The notes: generated by a model not told the origin, from the letters alone. DNA of 7,382 bases from an uncultured Eubacteriales bacterium (GCA_900555345.1 USKS01000066.1:1-7382); one strand, 5' to 3'; shown: positions 1 to 7,302, counted from the first letter of the stretch. Translations and numbers: made by a program.

Positions 1-11
1 ATAAGAGACAG
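1..11. other. Probable leftover Tn5/Nextera mosaic-end adapter at contig edge
   Basis: The first 11 bases, ATAAGAGACAG, are identical to the 3' end of the 19-base Tn5 mosaic end AGATGTGTATAAGAGACAG, which is added to fragments in transposase-based library preparation. The match lies exactly at the window start. It also explains why an otherwise good CvpA reading frame meets a TAA at 2-4: that stop is inside the adapter, not the gene. Genomic sequence probably starts at about base 12. A chance 11-base match at this exact place is possible but unlikely. Confidence 0.8.
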
Positions 12-490
12 ACCTTACAAAGCTTTGCGAGAGCGATCAGTTTCTCGGCGTTCTTACAAGATACGGAGCCGACCGCGATAAGGTGCAGGAAGTTATCGAC
101 AGCGTAGGCGTCGGCGGAGAGGACGCGGTACGCCGCGTGTCCGATATAGTCGCGGCACCCCTTGCGACGACTGTCGCAAACATAATAGCTTTTGCGGCGG
201 TGTTCATCGCAGCTTTTGCGGTCCTGCGCCTTTTGACATTTATTATAGGTCTTATATTCAAAATGCCCGTGCTCAGAGGGCTCGACAGAACTTTGGGACT
301 TGTTTTCGGATGTATTGAAGCTCTGTTCTTTGTGTGGATATTCGCCATGATAGCGGCAGTTACCGTAACGGCTCTCAGCTGCGCATATCCGGCAACGTTT
401 TCCGCCGATATACTTGAAAAGAGCATACTTCTGAAATTCTTTGCAAAATATAACGCCGTCGGAGCTGTCTCCCAGGCGTTGGGATTCTGA
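12..490 (+). CDS. CvpA family membrane protein, 5'-partial
   Basis: This is the C-terminal part of a small integral membrane protein of the CvpA (colicin V production) family. In E. coli the founder is linked to colicin V export, but the exact function in Clostridia is not established. The readable frame starts with the codon at 14 and ends at TGA 488-490. Counting from the GTG at 83, residues about 31-57 and 71-99 are two hydrophobic helices. They are joined by the family-like segment FKMPVLRGLDRTLGLVFG, a short basic loop followed by a glycine-rich helix start. CvpA proteins are usually about 160-220 residues with around four helices, so the first helices are missing here. The loss is most simply explained by the contig edge at base 12 and not by mutation. 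GTG 83 is an unlikely true start: it has no convincing ribosome binding site and coding sequence continues upstream of it. The gene precedes pgsA by 18 bases, in the same likely operon. Confidence 0.8.
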
Positions 491-508
491 TAAACCGAAG
501 GGGAACTT

Positions 509-1081
509 ATGAAAGCCAAGTACATTCCTAACATTTTGTCCGTTCTGCGCCTTCTCATGTCATTTGCTTTTGCGGCAGTGTTCATCTGGGCGCCCGATGA
601 AAAGCTTTATATAGCGGTCATCATCTTTGTTGTCGCGGGCATAACCGATGTCGTGGACGGCATCCTTGCGAGACGCAACAACTGGATAACCGAGGCGGGC
701 AAAATACTGGATCCGCTTGCGGATAAGCTGATGCAGTGCACGGCGCTCATCTGCGTTGTGGCGAGAAAGCTTGTGCCGTGGTGGATACTTATACCCATAA
801 TTCTGAAAGAGCTTATCATGGGCGTCGGCTCCGTGGTGTTCTATAAAATGTTCAAACAGATAGGCGTTGCCAAAAACTACGGCAAGGCTTATACTGTCAT
901 ATTCTACGTTGTGATAGCCGCAATAATAGTATTCTACAAACCGTGGTTTCAGTATAACGAGTGGGCGATATACGCGCTGTGCATAATCACGGCCGCAGCC
1001 GGCTTTGTTGCCATAGTTCTTTATTACAAAAGCTATCTCAAAGGCAAACTGGGCAAGAAAAACAGAAAGGTTGAAAACTGA
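509..1081 (+). CDS. pgsA: CDP-diacylglycerol--glycerol-3-phosphate 3-phosphatidyltransferase
   Basis: This integral membrane enzyme condenses CDP-diacylglycerol with sn-glycerol 3-phosphate to give phosphatidylglycerol phosphate and CMP, the committed step to phosphatidylglycerol and cardiolipin. The product has 190 residues, normal for PgsA. The complete CDP-alcohol phosphotransferase signature is visible: D47, D50, G51, A54, R55, G64, D68 and D72, matching DxxDGxxAR(x8)GxxxDxxxD. These aspartates bind the metals and the CDP group. Hydrophobic segments lie at about 8-28, 33-47, 77-110, 127-144 and 152-174, and the C-terminus is a basic tail. The start ATG at 509 has a good ribosome binding site, GAAGGGG at 497-503, five bases upstream. 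Its TGA (1079-1081) shares one base with the ATG of the next gene, so translation of the two is probably coupled. I see all key residues and no defect. Confidence 0.95.
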   Translation: MKAKYIPNILSVLRLLMSFAFAAVFIWAPDEKLYIAVIIFVVAGITDVVDGILARRNNWITEAGKILDPLADKLMQCTALICVVARKLVPWWILIPIILKELIMGVGSVVFYKMFKQIGVAKNYGKAYTVIFYVVIAAIIVFYKPWFQYNEWAIYALCIITAAAGFVAIVLYYKSYLKGKLGKKNRKVEN

Positions 1082-3414
1082 TGGTAATGTGTGCAAGATG
1101 CCACAAGCGCATGGCGGTCGTTTTTATAACGAGAGTGGAAAACGGCGAGTCCAAGCAGGAGGGCATTTGTATAAAGTGCGCCAAGGAGCTGGGCATAAAG
1201 CCCGTTGACGATATAATCGCCAAAATGGGGCTCACCGACGAGGACGTTGACCGTATGTCCGACGAAATGCAGGACATTATGGACAGCGTTGAAAACGGAG
1301 AGGATCCGCTGGGGCTTTCCGGTCTTGTCTCATCCGACGACGGCATCGGAGATGAATCCGATGCCCCCGCCGTCGATCTGGCGCGAATAATGCGGGAGGG
1401 CATGGCAAATGCCGAATCCGGCGGCACGAAAAACGATAAGAAGAGCGACAAAGCCGACAAGGACGCGTCCGCTCACCGCAAGAAAGAAAAGAAATTTCTC
1501 TCGGCATACTGCCAGAATATAAACGAAAAGGCGGAGATGGGCAAGCTCGACAACATAGTCGGACGCGAGCGCGAGCTTGACCGCATAATCCAGATACTTT
1601 GCCGCAGGCAGAAAAACAATCCCTGCCTTATAGGTGAACCCGGAGTGGGCAAAACGGCTATCGCCGAGGCGCTGGCGCAGAAGATCGTGCGCGGCGACGT
1701 ACCTTATAAACTGAAAAACAAGGTGCTTTACCTTGTGGATCTTACGGCTCTCGTTGCGGGCACGCAGTTCAGAGGACAGTTCGAGTCGAGAGTTCTCGGG
1801 CTTCTCAACGAAGTAAAGGCTGCCGGCAATATAATCCTTGTCATCGACGAGGTCCACAATATCGTCGGTGCAGGAGACGCCGAGGGATCCATGAACGCCG
1901 CAAATATCATGAAGCCCGCGCTTTCCCGCGGGGAAATACAGGTGATAGGCGCCACCACCCTTGCGGAGTACCGCAAGTATATCGAAAAGGATTCCGCCCT
2001 TGAGCGGCGTTTCCAGCCGGTAACGGTAAACGAACCCGGCATCGACGAAAGCGAAAAGGTGCTTCGCGGCATAAAGCACTATTATGAAGAGTTCCACGGT
2101 ATCAGAATTCCCGACAGGGTGCTCCGCTGCGCCGTAACGCTCAGCGAGCGGTATATAACCGACAGATACCTTCCCGATAAGGCAATAGACCTTATAGACG
2201 AGGCGGCATCCCACATTGCGCTTTCAAGCCCCGAGATAAACGAGCGCTGTGAGCTTGCCGACAGGCTGAAAGAGGTAAGCACAAAGCGCGCCGAGCTTGA
2301 GGCAAAGGCGGAAAGCGGCGAGGCTGCGGATGACGCAACGTATAAAACTCTTGCGGATCTTAAAGTCGAAGAGCTTCAGCTGAAAAGCCGTATCGGTGAG
2401 CTTAAAAAGCTCTGCGCCGATGTGGAGATGAAAGAAAGCGACCTTGCGGACGTTATAGAGATATGGACGGGCATCCCCGCATCCACCATAACAGAGGACG
2501 AATATACACGTCTTGAGGGTCTGGGAGATCGCATAAAAAGCCGCATAGTAGGGCAGGATGAAGCGGTGGACGCGGTCGTCAGAGCCGTCAGACGCTCCCG
2601 CACGGGCGTTTCCCCCAAGCGCAAACCGGTTTCGTTTATATTTGCCGGTCCTACCGGAGTCGGCAAGACCGAGCTTGTAAAGGTTTTGGCAAACGATCTG
2701 TTCTCGTCTCCCGAGACGCTCATACGCCTTGACATGAGCGAGTTTATGGATAAATTTTCCGTTTCCCGCATTGTGGGAGCGCCTCCCGGATACGTGGGAT
2801 ACGACGACGGCGGTCAGCTGACGGAGAAGATACGCCGCAGACCCTATTCCGTGGTGCTTTTCGACGAGATAGAAAAAGCGCATCCCGATGTTATGAACAT
2901 CCTTCTTCAGATACTTGACGACGGACGCATAACGGACGCTCACGGCAAGACCGTAAGCTTTGAGAATACAATACTTGTAATGACGACTAACGCCGGCAGC
3001 AGCGGCGGCAGCGCTCCCGCGGGCTTCGGCGCCGCCGAGGGTAGCCTCAGCAGAGAAAAGACCATGAAAGCGCTGGGCGAGTTCCTGCGTCCCGAGTTTA
3101 TCAACCGCGTGGATGAGATAATCACATTCCGCGCTCTTGATAAAAAGGATTTCGCGCGAATCGCGAAGATCATGCTTTCCGATCTGAAAGAGGCGCTTTC
3201 CGCGCGCTTTATAAGCCTTACCTATACGGACGCGGCAGCGGAGCGCATTGCCGACGAATCGTATTCCGCAAAGTTCGGCGCGAGAAATATGCGCCGCTTT
3301 ATACAGACTGCAATTGAGGATAAGATTGCCGAAAAAATCGTGGCAGCCCACGGAAGTGTCAGCGCGGTCACCGTCGATGCCGACGGCAGCGGGCTGATCA
3401 TCGCCGCAATATAA
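1081..3414 (+). CDS. Zinc-finger Clp/Hsp100 AAA+ unfoldase (ClpE/ClpC-like)
   Basis: Hsp100 unfoldases of this class form hexamers that pull proteins through a central pore, usually into the ClpP protease. The 777 residues begin with a four-cysteine zinc finger (C4, C7, C30, C33), as in ClpE and McsA, in place of the double Clp-N repeat of ClpC. A charged, low-complexity linker follows at about 82-138. The first AAA+ domain (about 155-375) has Walker A GEPGVGKT 185-192, Walker B D256/E257, pore loop F230-R231-G232 and arginine fingers R309/R310. A short charged helical middle domain spans 385-450. The second AAA+ domain (about 485-700) has Walker A GPTGVGKT 523-530, pore loop GYVG 570-573, Walker B D595/E596, sensor-1 N637, arginine finger R676 and sensor-2 GAR 733-735. 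A loop with AGF at 647-649 sits where ClpP-binding ATPases carry an I/L/V-G-F tripeptide. ATG 1081 is preferred over ATG 1087 because GAAAGG (1065-1070) is better spaced. Both ATPase sites look intact. No ctsR, mcsB or clpP is visible here. Confidence 0.92.
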   Translation: MVMCARCHKRMAVVFITRVENGESKQEGICIKCAKELGIKPVDDIIAKMGLTDEDVDRMSDEMQDIMDSVENGEDPLGLSGLVSSDDGIGDESDAPAVDLARIMREGMANAESGGTKNDKKSDKADKDASAHRKKEKKFLSAYCQNINEKAEMGKLDNIVGRERELDRIIQILCRRQKNNPCLIGEPGVGKTAIAEALAQKIVRGDVPYKLKNKVLYLVDLTALVAGTQFRGQFESRVLGLLNEVKAAGNIILVIDEVHNIVGAGDAEGSMNAANIMKPALSRGEIQVIGATTLAEYRKYIEKDSALERRFQPVTVNEPGIDESEKVLRGIKHYYEEFHGIRIPDRVLRCAVTLSERYITDRYLPDKAIDLIDEAASHIALSSPEINERCELADRLKEVSTKRAELEAKAESGEAADDATYKTLADLKVEELQLKSRIGELKKLCADVEMKESDLADVIEIWTGIPASTITEDEYTRLEGLGDRIKSRIVGQDEAVDAVVRAVRRSRTGVSPKRKPVSFIFAGPTGVGKTELVKVLANDLFSSPETLIRLDMSEFMDKFSVSRIVGAPPGYVGYDDGGQLTEKIRRRPYSVVLFDEIEKAHPDVMNILLQILDDGRITDAHGKTVSFENTILVMTTNAGSSGGSAPAGFGAAEGSLSREKTMKALGEFLRPEFINRVDEIITFRALDKKDFARIAKIMLSDLKEALSARFISLTYTDAAAERIADESYSAKFGARNMRRFIQTAIEDKIAEKIVAAHGSVSAVTVDADGSGLIIAAI

Positions 3415-3427
3415 GCGGGCGCTGCCC

Positions 3428-3446
3428 GGAAAGGCGGAGCTTTTCC
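3428..3446 (+). promoter_or_regulatory. Small hairpin holding the ribosome binding site of the P-type ATPase-like gene
   Basis: GGAAAGG (3428-3434) can pair with CTTTTCC (3440-3446), giving seven pairs including one G-U around a five-base loop, CGGAG. The Shine-Dalgarno core GGAG (3436-3439) is in the loop and the ATG at 3449 follows two bases after the stem. Such a fold could tune initiation, but a stem this short is weak and may be incidental. Confidence 0.25.
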
Positions 3447-3448
3447 AT

Positions 3449-6169
3449 ATGGAACAGCATACAAGAAACTGGCACCGGATGACAAATGCGGAGCTTGAAA
3501 AGGTTCTGCACAGCGATACTGCCACCGGTCTGTCGGAGGCTGAGGCCGCGCGGCGGCTCAGACGGAAAAAGAATACCGTTTGGCGTCTGAAAGGCACAAG
3601 CGTTAAAAAATACGCGGCAAAAAGCTTTATGGAATTTACCACCGTATTGCTCATCGCCGCAGTTATCACGGGCGCCGTATTTGACGGCGCACTGGGAGCT
3701 GTCCTTGTCTGCATAATGCTTTTTGCATGCAGAGCGGCAAGGATAGGCGCGTACATATGGGCGCAGCGAAAGCTTGAGAAAAATGCTGCCGAGGCGCTGC
3801 CGCGGGCGCGAGTCGTTCGGGGCGGAAGCGTCAGAAGCATCCCCGCCGACATGATAGCCCCGGGAGATGTTATAATTCTGGATACGGGAGATACCGTTCC
3901 GTGTGATATACGCCTTACGGCGGCGGATAACCTGCTTGTGTCGGAGGGAACGGTCACCGATAACGACGGCATAGTCTCCAAAAATTCCGAGCCTGTTGCC
4001 ATAGGCGGCGAAGTGCCCGTGACCATGCGCTCGAATATGCTTTACGCAACAAGTGCCGTTATCAGCGGCTTTGCCGTCGGCATCGCCGTGGCGACCGGCA
4101 GGGATACGCTTGTCTGCGCGCGCGAGGGCGAAGTGGTGCTTTCGGGCGGCGACGATGTTCCCGTGCTTGCAAAGCTTGCGGACTGGAGCCGCATATGCAG
4201 CCTGAGCCTTACGGCGGCATCCCTTGTAATAACGGCGGCAGGCGTTGCCGTCGGACATAAAACTCTTGCCGAGGCATTTGTTCCCGCCGTCGCGATGGCG
4301 GCTGCCTGCCTCAGCGAATATCTCGGCGCTGTGGGCGCCGTGGCATGGGCTGCGGCTCTCAGACCGGACAGCGACGGCGCGGTCATGCGAAGCGCTGCCG
4401 CGGCTGAATGCGCCGCAAACGCGGACATACTCGTTCTGCGCTCTCCCGCAGTCATGAAAAGCGGGAAAAACACGCTTCATTCTTATTATAAAGATTCAAA
4501 GCTTACTATGATAGGCACAAAGGGCGCGGGCATTCCGTACAGGCTGCTTTCCCTTGCGTGCTACTGCACGGGCATGTCGCCGCGCGGCAGTATTGCCAAA
4601 GGCTCGTTCGGCAAAAAGACGAGACACACGGGCGTGCTCGCATACAGCGTCGTGCGCGCTTTGTGGGATGAAAACGGCGACGCGAAATACGATCCGAACT
4701 ATACTGTGGTATCCCACGTTGCCGCGGGGGAGGAAAACTCCGGCGGACTTGACAACGTTCTGCTCGCGCGGGCAAACGATATGTTCTTTGCCGCGTCCGG
4801 CAGCGTCGCGAAAATTCTGCCCCTTTGCAAAACACAGCGTATAGGCAACGAAATAGTTCCTCTTGACGCCGACGCGAGAAGACGTATATCCGAATTCGCC
4901 GCGGGGCTTATGCAGCGCGGAGTTACGGTATGCGCCGTGGGCTTCAGACGCTCGCATTACAATAATCTCAGACGTATGTCAGTTCTGCAAAGCGATCTTT
5001 GCTTTGAGGGATTCTTCGCCGTGTCGCAGAGGCTCGGCGAGGGAGCGCTTGAAAGACTTTCCGACTTCAGAAAAAGCGGCGGCAGGGTCGTGCTGTTCTC
5101 AAATGCCGACGCTGCGGAGGAAGAGCTTTACTTCTGCCGCGCGGAGGGCATATACTCCGTAAACGATACATACATCGGCTTCGATGACAGCAAAAAAACC
5201 AACGTCCTGCCTCTTGAGGCGGGCAGCCTTACCGTAGTATGCACGGGCGGCGGCGCCGACGGCATACGCGAGCGGCTGAGATACGTTAAAATGTGCAGCG
5301 AGGCTGGTAACTGCGCCTACATAGGCTTCGGGGTTGAAGATATGTGGAGCATGCAGGCGGCGGATGTTTCGTTTGCCGTACTGTCCCCGGGCAGTGACGG
5401 CGTACCGCAGGCTCTGCGCCAGGCGGCGGACGGTATCGTATCGTCGCAGGACGGCTTTGCCGCGTGTATGCGCCTTACGGATAAGTGCAGACTTGCCCTT
5501 GTCAATATAAGGCATATCCTCAAATATCTCATAGTCTCCCATGCGGCAAGGCTTATTATAATGCTGCTCACAGCCCTTACGGGCATGATGCTGCTGTCCC
5601 CGCCGCAGCTTGTATTCTGGGGAGTTGTGATCGATCTTCTCGCTGCGCTGGCAATTGCCTTTGTGCCCTATGACCGCACAAGAAAAGGCGGCAGGGAATA
5701 TGTCGGCACCGTGGGTGCCGTGCCGGATACTGCGGCGGAAGTGCTGCTTCCCACGCTATACGGTGCGCTTACAGCCGCGCTCAGCTTTGCGGTTCCGTTT
5801 ATATCCCGCCTTATATGCTCAGCCGCGTCGGTGCCGCTTGAAATGAGCAGCGGCGGCATGCTTTCGTGCATATATATTTCATGTATACTCGCAATGCCCG
5901 TCGCGGCGGCGGAATTTGCGGGCGGCAACGGTCTGTTCGGCAAAAACAGCACATACGGCAAAGCGTTTATCGCGCCGTTTGCGGCAGTCGTTACAGGCGC
6001 CGCGGCAGCGCTCACCCCACTGTCGGCTTCCGCCTCCGGCACAGCATTTCCCGGCTGGATATCTCTTGCGGTCTGCTTTTTGCCGGTGCTCGTTCTTATC
6101 GGAGTAATGTCCGTGGCGCGCGCACTGAAAAACCGAAGTATATCGCAGAAAAGCGGTTCAATACTATAA
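3449..6169 (+). CDS. P2-type cation ATPase-like membrane protein lacking the catalytic motifs (probable pseudoenzyme)
   Basis: The 906 residues follow the layout of a P2-type cation pump. An N-terminal domain (about 7-57, with NWHRMTNAELEKVL and GLSEAEAARRL) resembles Cation_ATPase_N. Helices lie at about 60-78 and 81-103, an actuator-like domain at 115-225, helices at 248-268 and 274-304, nucleotide-binding and HAD-like cytoplasmic domains at about 305-680, and six C-terminal helices at about 686-889. Active P-type ATPases pump ions by transient phosphorylation of the aspartate in DKTGTLT. Here that block aligns as SPAVMKSGKN (332-341), with proline 333 (codon 4445-4447) replacing the aspartate. 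TGES is TDND (170-173), PEGL is SEYL (289-292), KGAPE is SGSVA (450-454), TGD is SNA (551-553), and GDGVND is GFGVED (626-631). It therefore should not be able to form the phosphoenzyme. The frame is uninterrupted, codon use matches its neighbours, and it starts 34 bases after the Clp gene with a ribosome binding site (GGCGGAG, 3433-3439). Its function is unknown. A regulatory, scaffold or receptor role is inference. Pump activity is unlikely. Confidence 0.85.
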   Translation: MEQHTRNWHRMTNAELEKVLHSDTATGLSEAEAARRLRRKKNTVWRLKGTSVKKYAAKSFMEFTTVLLIAAVITGAVFDGALGAVLVCIMLFACRAARIGAYIWAQRKLEKNAAEALPRARVVRGGSVRSIPADMIAPGDVIILDTGDTVPCDIRLTAADNLLVSEGTVTDNDGIVSKNSEPVAIGGEVPVTMRSNMLYATSAVISGFAVGIAVATGRDTLVCAREGEVVLSGGDDVPVLAKLADWSRICSLSLTAASLVITAAGVAVGHKTLAEAFVPAVAMAAACLSEYLGAVGAVAWAAALRPDSDGAVMRSAAAAECAANADILVLRSPAVMKSGKNTLHSYYKDSKLTMIGTKGAGIPYRLLSLACYCTGMSPRGSIAKGSFGKKTRHTGVLAYSVVRALWDENGDAKYDPNYTVVSHVAAGEENSGGLDNVLLARANDMFFAASGSVAKILPLCKTQRIGNEIVPLDADARRRISEFAAGLMQRGVTVCAVGFRRSHYNNLRRMSVLQSDLCFEGFFAVSQRLGEGALERLSDFRKSGGRVVLFSNADAAEEELYFCRAEGIYSVNDTYIGFDDSKKTNVLPLEAGSLTVVCTGGGADGIRERLRYVKMCSEAGNCAYIGFGVEDMWSMQAADVSFAVLSPGSDGVPQALRQAADGIVSSQDGFAACMRLTDKCRLALVNIRHILKYLIVSHAARLIIMLLTALTGMMLLSPPQLVFWGVVIDLLAALAIAFVPYDRTRKGGREYVGTVGAVPDTAAEVLLPTLYGALTAALSFAVPFISRLICSAASVPLEMSSGGMLSCIYISCILAMPVAAAEFAGGNGLFGKNSTYGKAFIAPFAAVVTGAAAALTPLSASASGTAFPGWISLAVCFLPVLVLIGVMSVARALKNRSISQKSGSIL

Positions 6170-6274
6170 ATAAACACACAAAAAGCTGCTGCGCTGCCCC
6201 GGTGCACTTCATTGAGACAGCGATTCCGCAGCAAACATTGCTTTTGTGCATAAAAGAAAGGATAGGTGACATTT

Positions 6275-7114
6275 ATGTCCGAAAACAACGAATGCACACA
6301 TGATTGCTCCTCCTGCGGAGCAGACTGCCCCTCCAAGGGCGGCGGTGCAATTGAAAAGGAAAAGCTCAATCCCGCGTCCGAGGTGCGCCATGTAATTGGC
6401 GTGGTGTCAGGCAAGGGAGGCGTGGGCAAATCCATCGTGACCTCCATGCTCGCGGTCGAAATGCGCCGCAGAGATTTCGGCGTTGCTGTGCTTGACGCGG
6501 ATATTACGGGTCCCTCCGCACCGAAGGCGTTCGGCGCGGGCGCGGACGCAGGCGTTGAGGTAAGAGACGAAGTGATGCTTCCCTATATGACCAAAACGGG
6601 AATACAGCTTATGTCCGTAAACCTTCTTCTCGGCGACGAGACAAGCCCCGTAGTATGGCGCGGACCGGTCATTGCGGGCGCCGTAAAGCAGTTCTGGACG
6701 GATGTTATCTGGAACGACGTAGACTATATGTTTGTCGATATGCCTCCCGGAACGGGCGACGTTCCGCTGACGGTGTTCCAGTCTCTGCCCCTTGACGGCA
6801 TCATAATAGTAACAACGCCGCAGGACCTTGTTTCCATGATAGTGGAAAAAGCGGTGAACATGGCAAAGCTTATGAACATTCCGATCCTGGGACTTGTGGA
6901 GAATATGTCATATGCCGTATGTCCCGACTGCGGAAAGCATATTGACATATTCGGAAAAAGCCGCCTTGAGGAGACCGCCGCAAAATACGGCATAGCGCCG
7001 CTTGCCCGTATTCCTCTCGATCCCAGACTCACGGCGCTTATCGATAAGGGCGCGATCGAGCTTATGGACAACGACTACGTAAAGTCGGCGGCAGACGCCA
7101 TAGAGGGACTGTAA
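6275..7114 (+). CDS. mrp: Mrp/NBP35-type iron-sulfur cluster carrier ATPase
   Basis: Mrp/ApbC proteins are cytoplasmic P-loop ATPases of the MinD/NBP35 group that carry Fe-S clusters and hand them to target proteins. From ATG 6275 the product has 279 residues. The deviant Walker A SGKGGVGKS lies at 45-53, followed by the LDADITGPS segment at 73-81, the switch-like VDMPPGTGD at 154-162, and ENMSYAVCPDCGK at 209-221, whose C216/C219 pair holds a bridging 4Fe-4S cluster between two subunits. The N-terminus carries four further cysteines (C7, C11, C14, C18), recalling the N-terminal cluster of NBP35. The frame stays open to a GTG at 6266, but ATG 6275 is preferred because AGGTGA at 6264-6269 is then a ribosome binding site five bases upstream, and it gives the usual MSEN-type start. 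The gene lies 105 bases after the P-type ATPase-like gene, with no clear promoter of its own. All core motifs are intact. Confidence 0.93.
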   Translation: MSENNECTHDCSSCGADCPSKGGGAIEKEKLNPASEVRHVIGVVSGKGGVGKSIVTSMLAVEMRRRDFGVAVLDADITGPSAPKAFGAGADAGVEVRDEVMLPYMTKTGIQLMSVNLLLGDETSPVVWRGPVIAGAVKQFWTDVIWNDVDYMFVDMPPGTGDVPLTVFQSLPLDGIIIVTTPQDLVSMIVEKAVNMAKLMNIPILGLVENMSYAVCPDCGKHIDIFGKSRLEETAAKYGIAPLARIPLDPRLTALIDKGAIELMDNDYVKSAADAIEGL

Positions 7115-7131
7115 TATAGTCATATTATCGC

Positions 7132-7181
7132 AAATGCGGCGCGGGAAACGCATAATTTATTGCCGGTCTTGCGTCGCATTT
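7132..7181 (+). terminator. Long hairpin after mrp, possible transcript end
   Basis: Bases 7132-7146 can pair with 7167-7181. The stem has fifteen pairs, three of them G-U, with a core of AAATGCGGCGC against GCGTCGCATTT, around a 20-base loop. It begins 18 bases after the mrp stop, a natural place for a terminator. There is no real U-run after the stem, since the sequence continues as CGGATAAAAAATG, so it is not a standard intrinsic terminator. It may protect the 3' end of the message or end transcription inefficiently. Confidence 0.35.
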
Positions 7182-7204
7182 CGGATAAAAAATGCCGATT
7201 TCAC

Positions 7205-7238
7205 CGCGTTTTGAGTTAAAAATAGACTAAAAACCGCG
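7205..7238. repeat. Imperfect inverted repeat in the intergenic region
   Basis: CGCGTTTT (7205-7212) pairs with AAAACCGCG (7230-7238) with one bulged C. After one mismatch, a further AGTT/GACT step (7214-7217 with 7225-7228) can form, closed by a seven-base A-rich loop. There is no U-run directly after it. The structure lies about 60 bases upstream of the promoter, so it could be a regulator site, a processing structure or chance. Confidence 0.25.
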
Positions 7239-7284
7239 TACAAGCTTACATATTTTTATATATGGGGGCAAAATTTCAGAAAAT

Positions 7285-7302
7285 AATCAAAAGCTCTTGA
7301 TT
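7285..7302. promoter_or_regulatory. Palindrome overlapping the -35 box, candidate operator
   Basis: AATCAAAAGCTCTTGATT is an 18-base inverted repeat in which eight of nine positions pair (AATCAA against TTGATT, and AGCT in the centre). Its right arm is the -35 box of the promoter at 7297-7325. A protein bound here would be expected to block RNA polymerase. I do not recognise the motif. It is not the FNR site order TTGAT-N4-ATCAA, which has the arms the other way round. Confidence 0.4.

Noticed and set aside
2..490. CvpA-family gene as a pseudogene with an in-frame TAA at 2-4, or as a complete gene starting at GTG 83
   Set aside because: The TAA falls within an exact adapter remnant at the window edge. 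Coding-like sequence continues upstream of GTG 83, and that GTG has no good ribosome binding site.
2224..4026. Long open frame on the minus strand (about 600 codons) running across the Clp and P-type-like genes
   Set aside because: It crosses two well-supported + strand genes and the gap between them, shows no recognisable domain, and is the expected by-product of strong codon bias on the other strand. The same applies to the minus-strand frame at 3398-4480.
5704..5720. Seven-pair hairpin CGGCACC-GTG-GGTGCCG
   Set aside because: It lies inside the coding region of the P-type-like protein, encodes ordinary residues and has no nearby feature that would give it a role.
3449..6169. Simple annotation as a working cation-transporting (for example calcium) P-type ATPase
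   Set aside because: Overall similarity supports the fold, but the catalytic aspartate and the other signature motifs are replaced, so transport activity should not be carried over from the family name.
6187..6245. Possible terminator or promoter between the pseudo-pump gene and mrp
   Set aside because: TGCTGCG/CGCAGCA (6187-6193/6227-6233) encloses a 33-base loop, and AGCAA-ACA-TTGCT before TTTT (6230-6245) has only five pairs. TTGAGA at 6212-6217 has no fitting -10 box. None is strong enough to list.
6266..6274. GTG 6266 as the start of mrp
   Set aside because: This start would lie inside the AGGTGA ribosome binding site that serves ATG 6275, and the upstream residues add nothing typical of the family.
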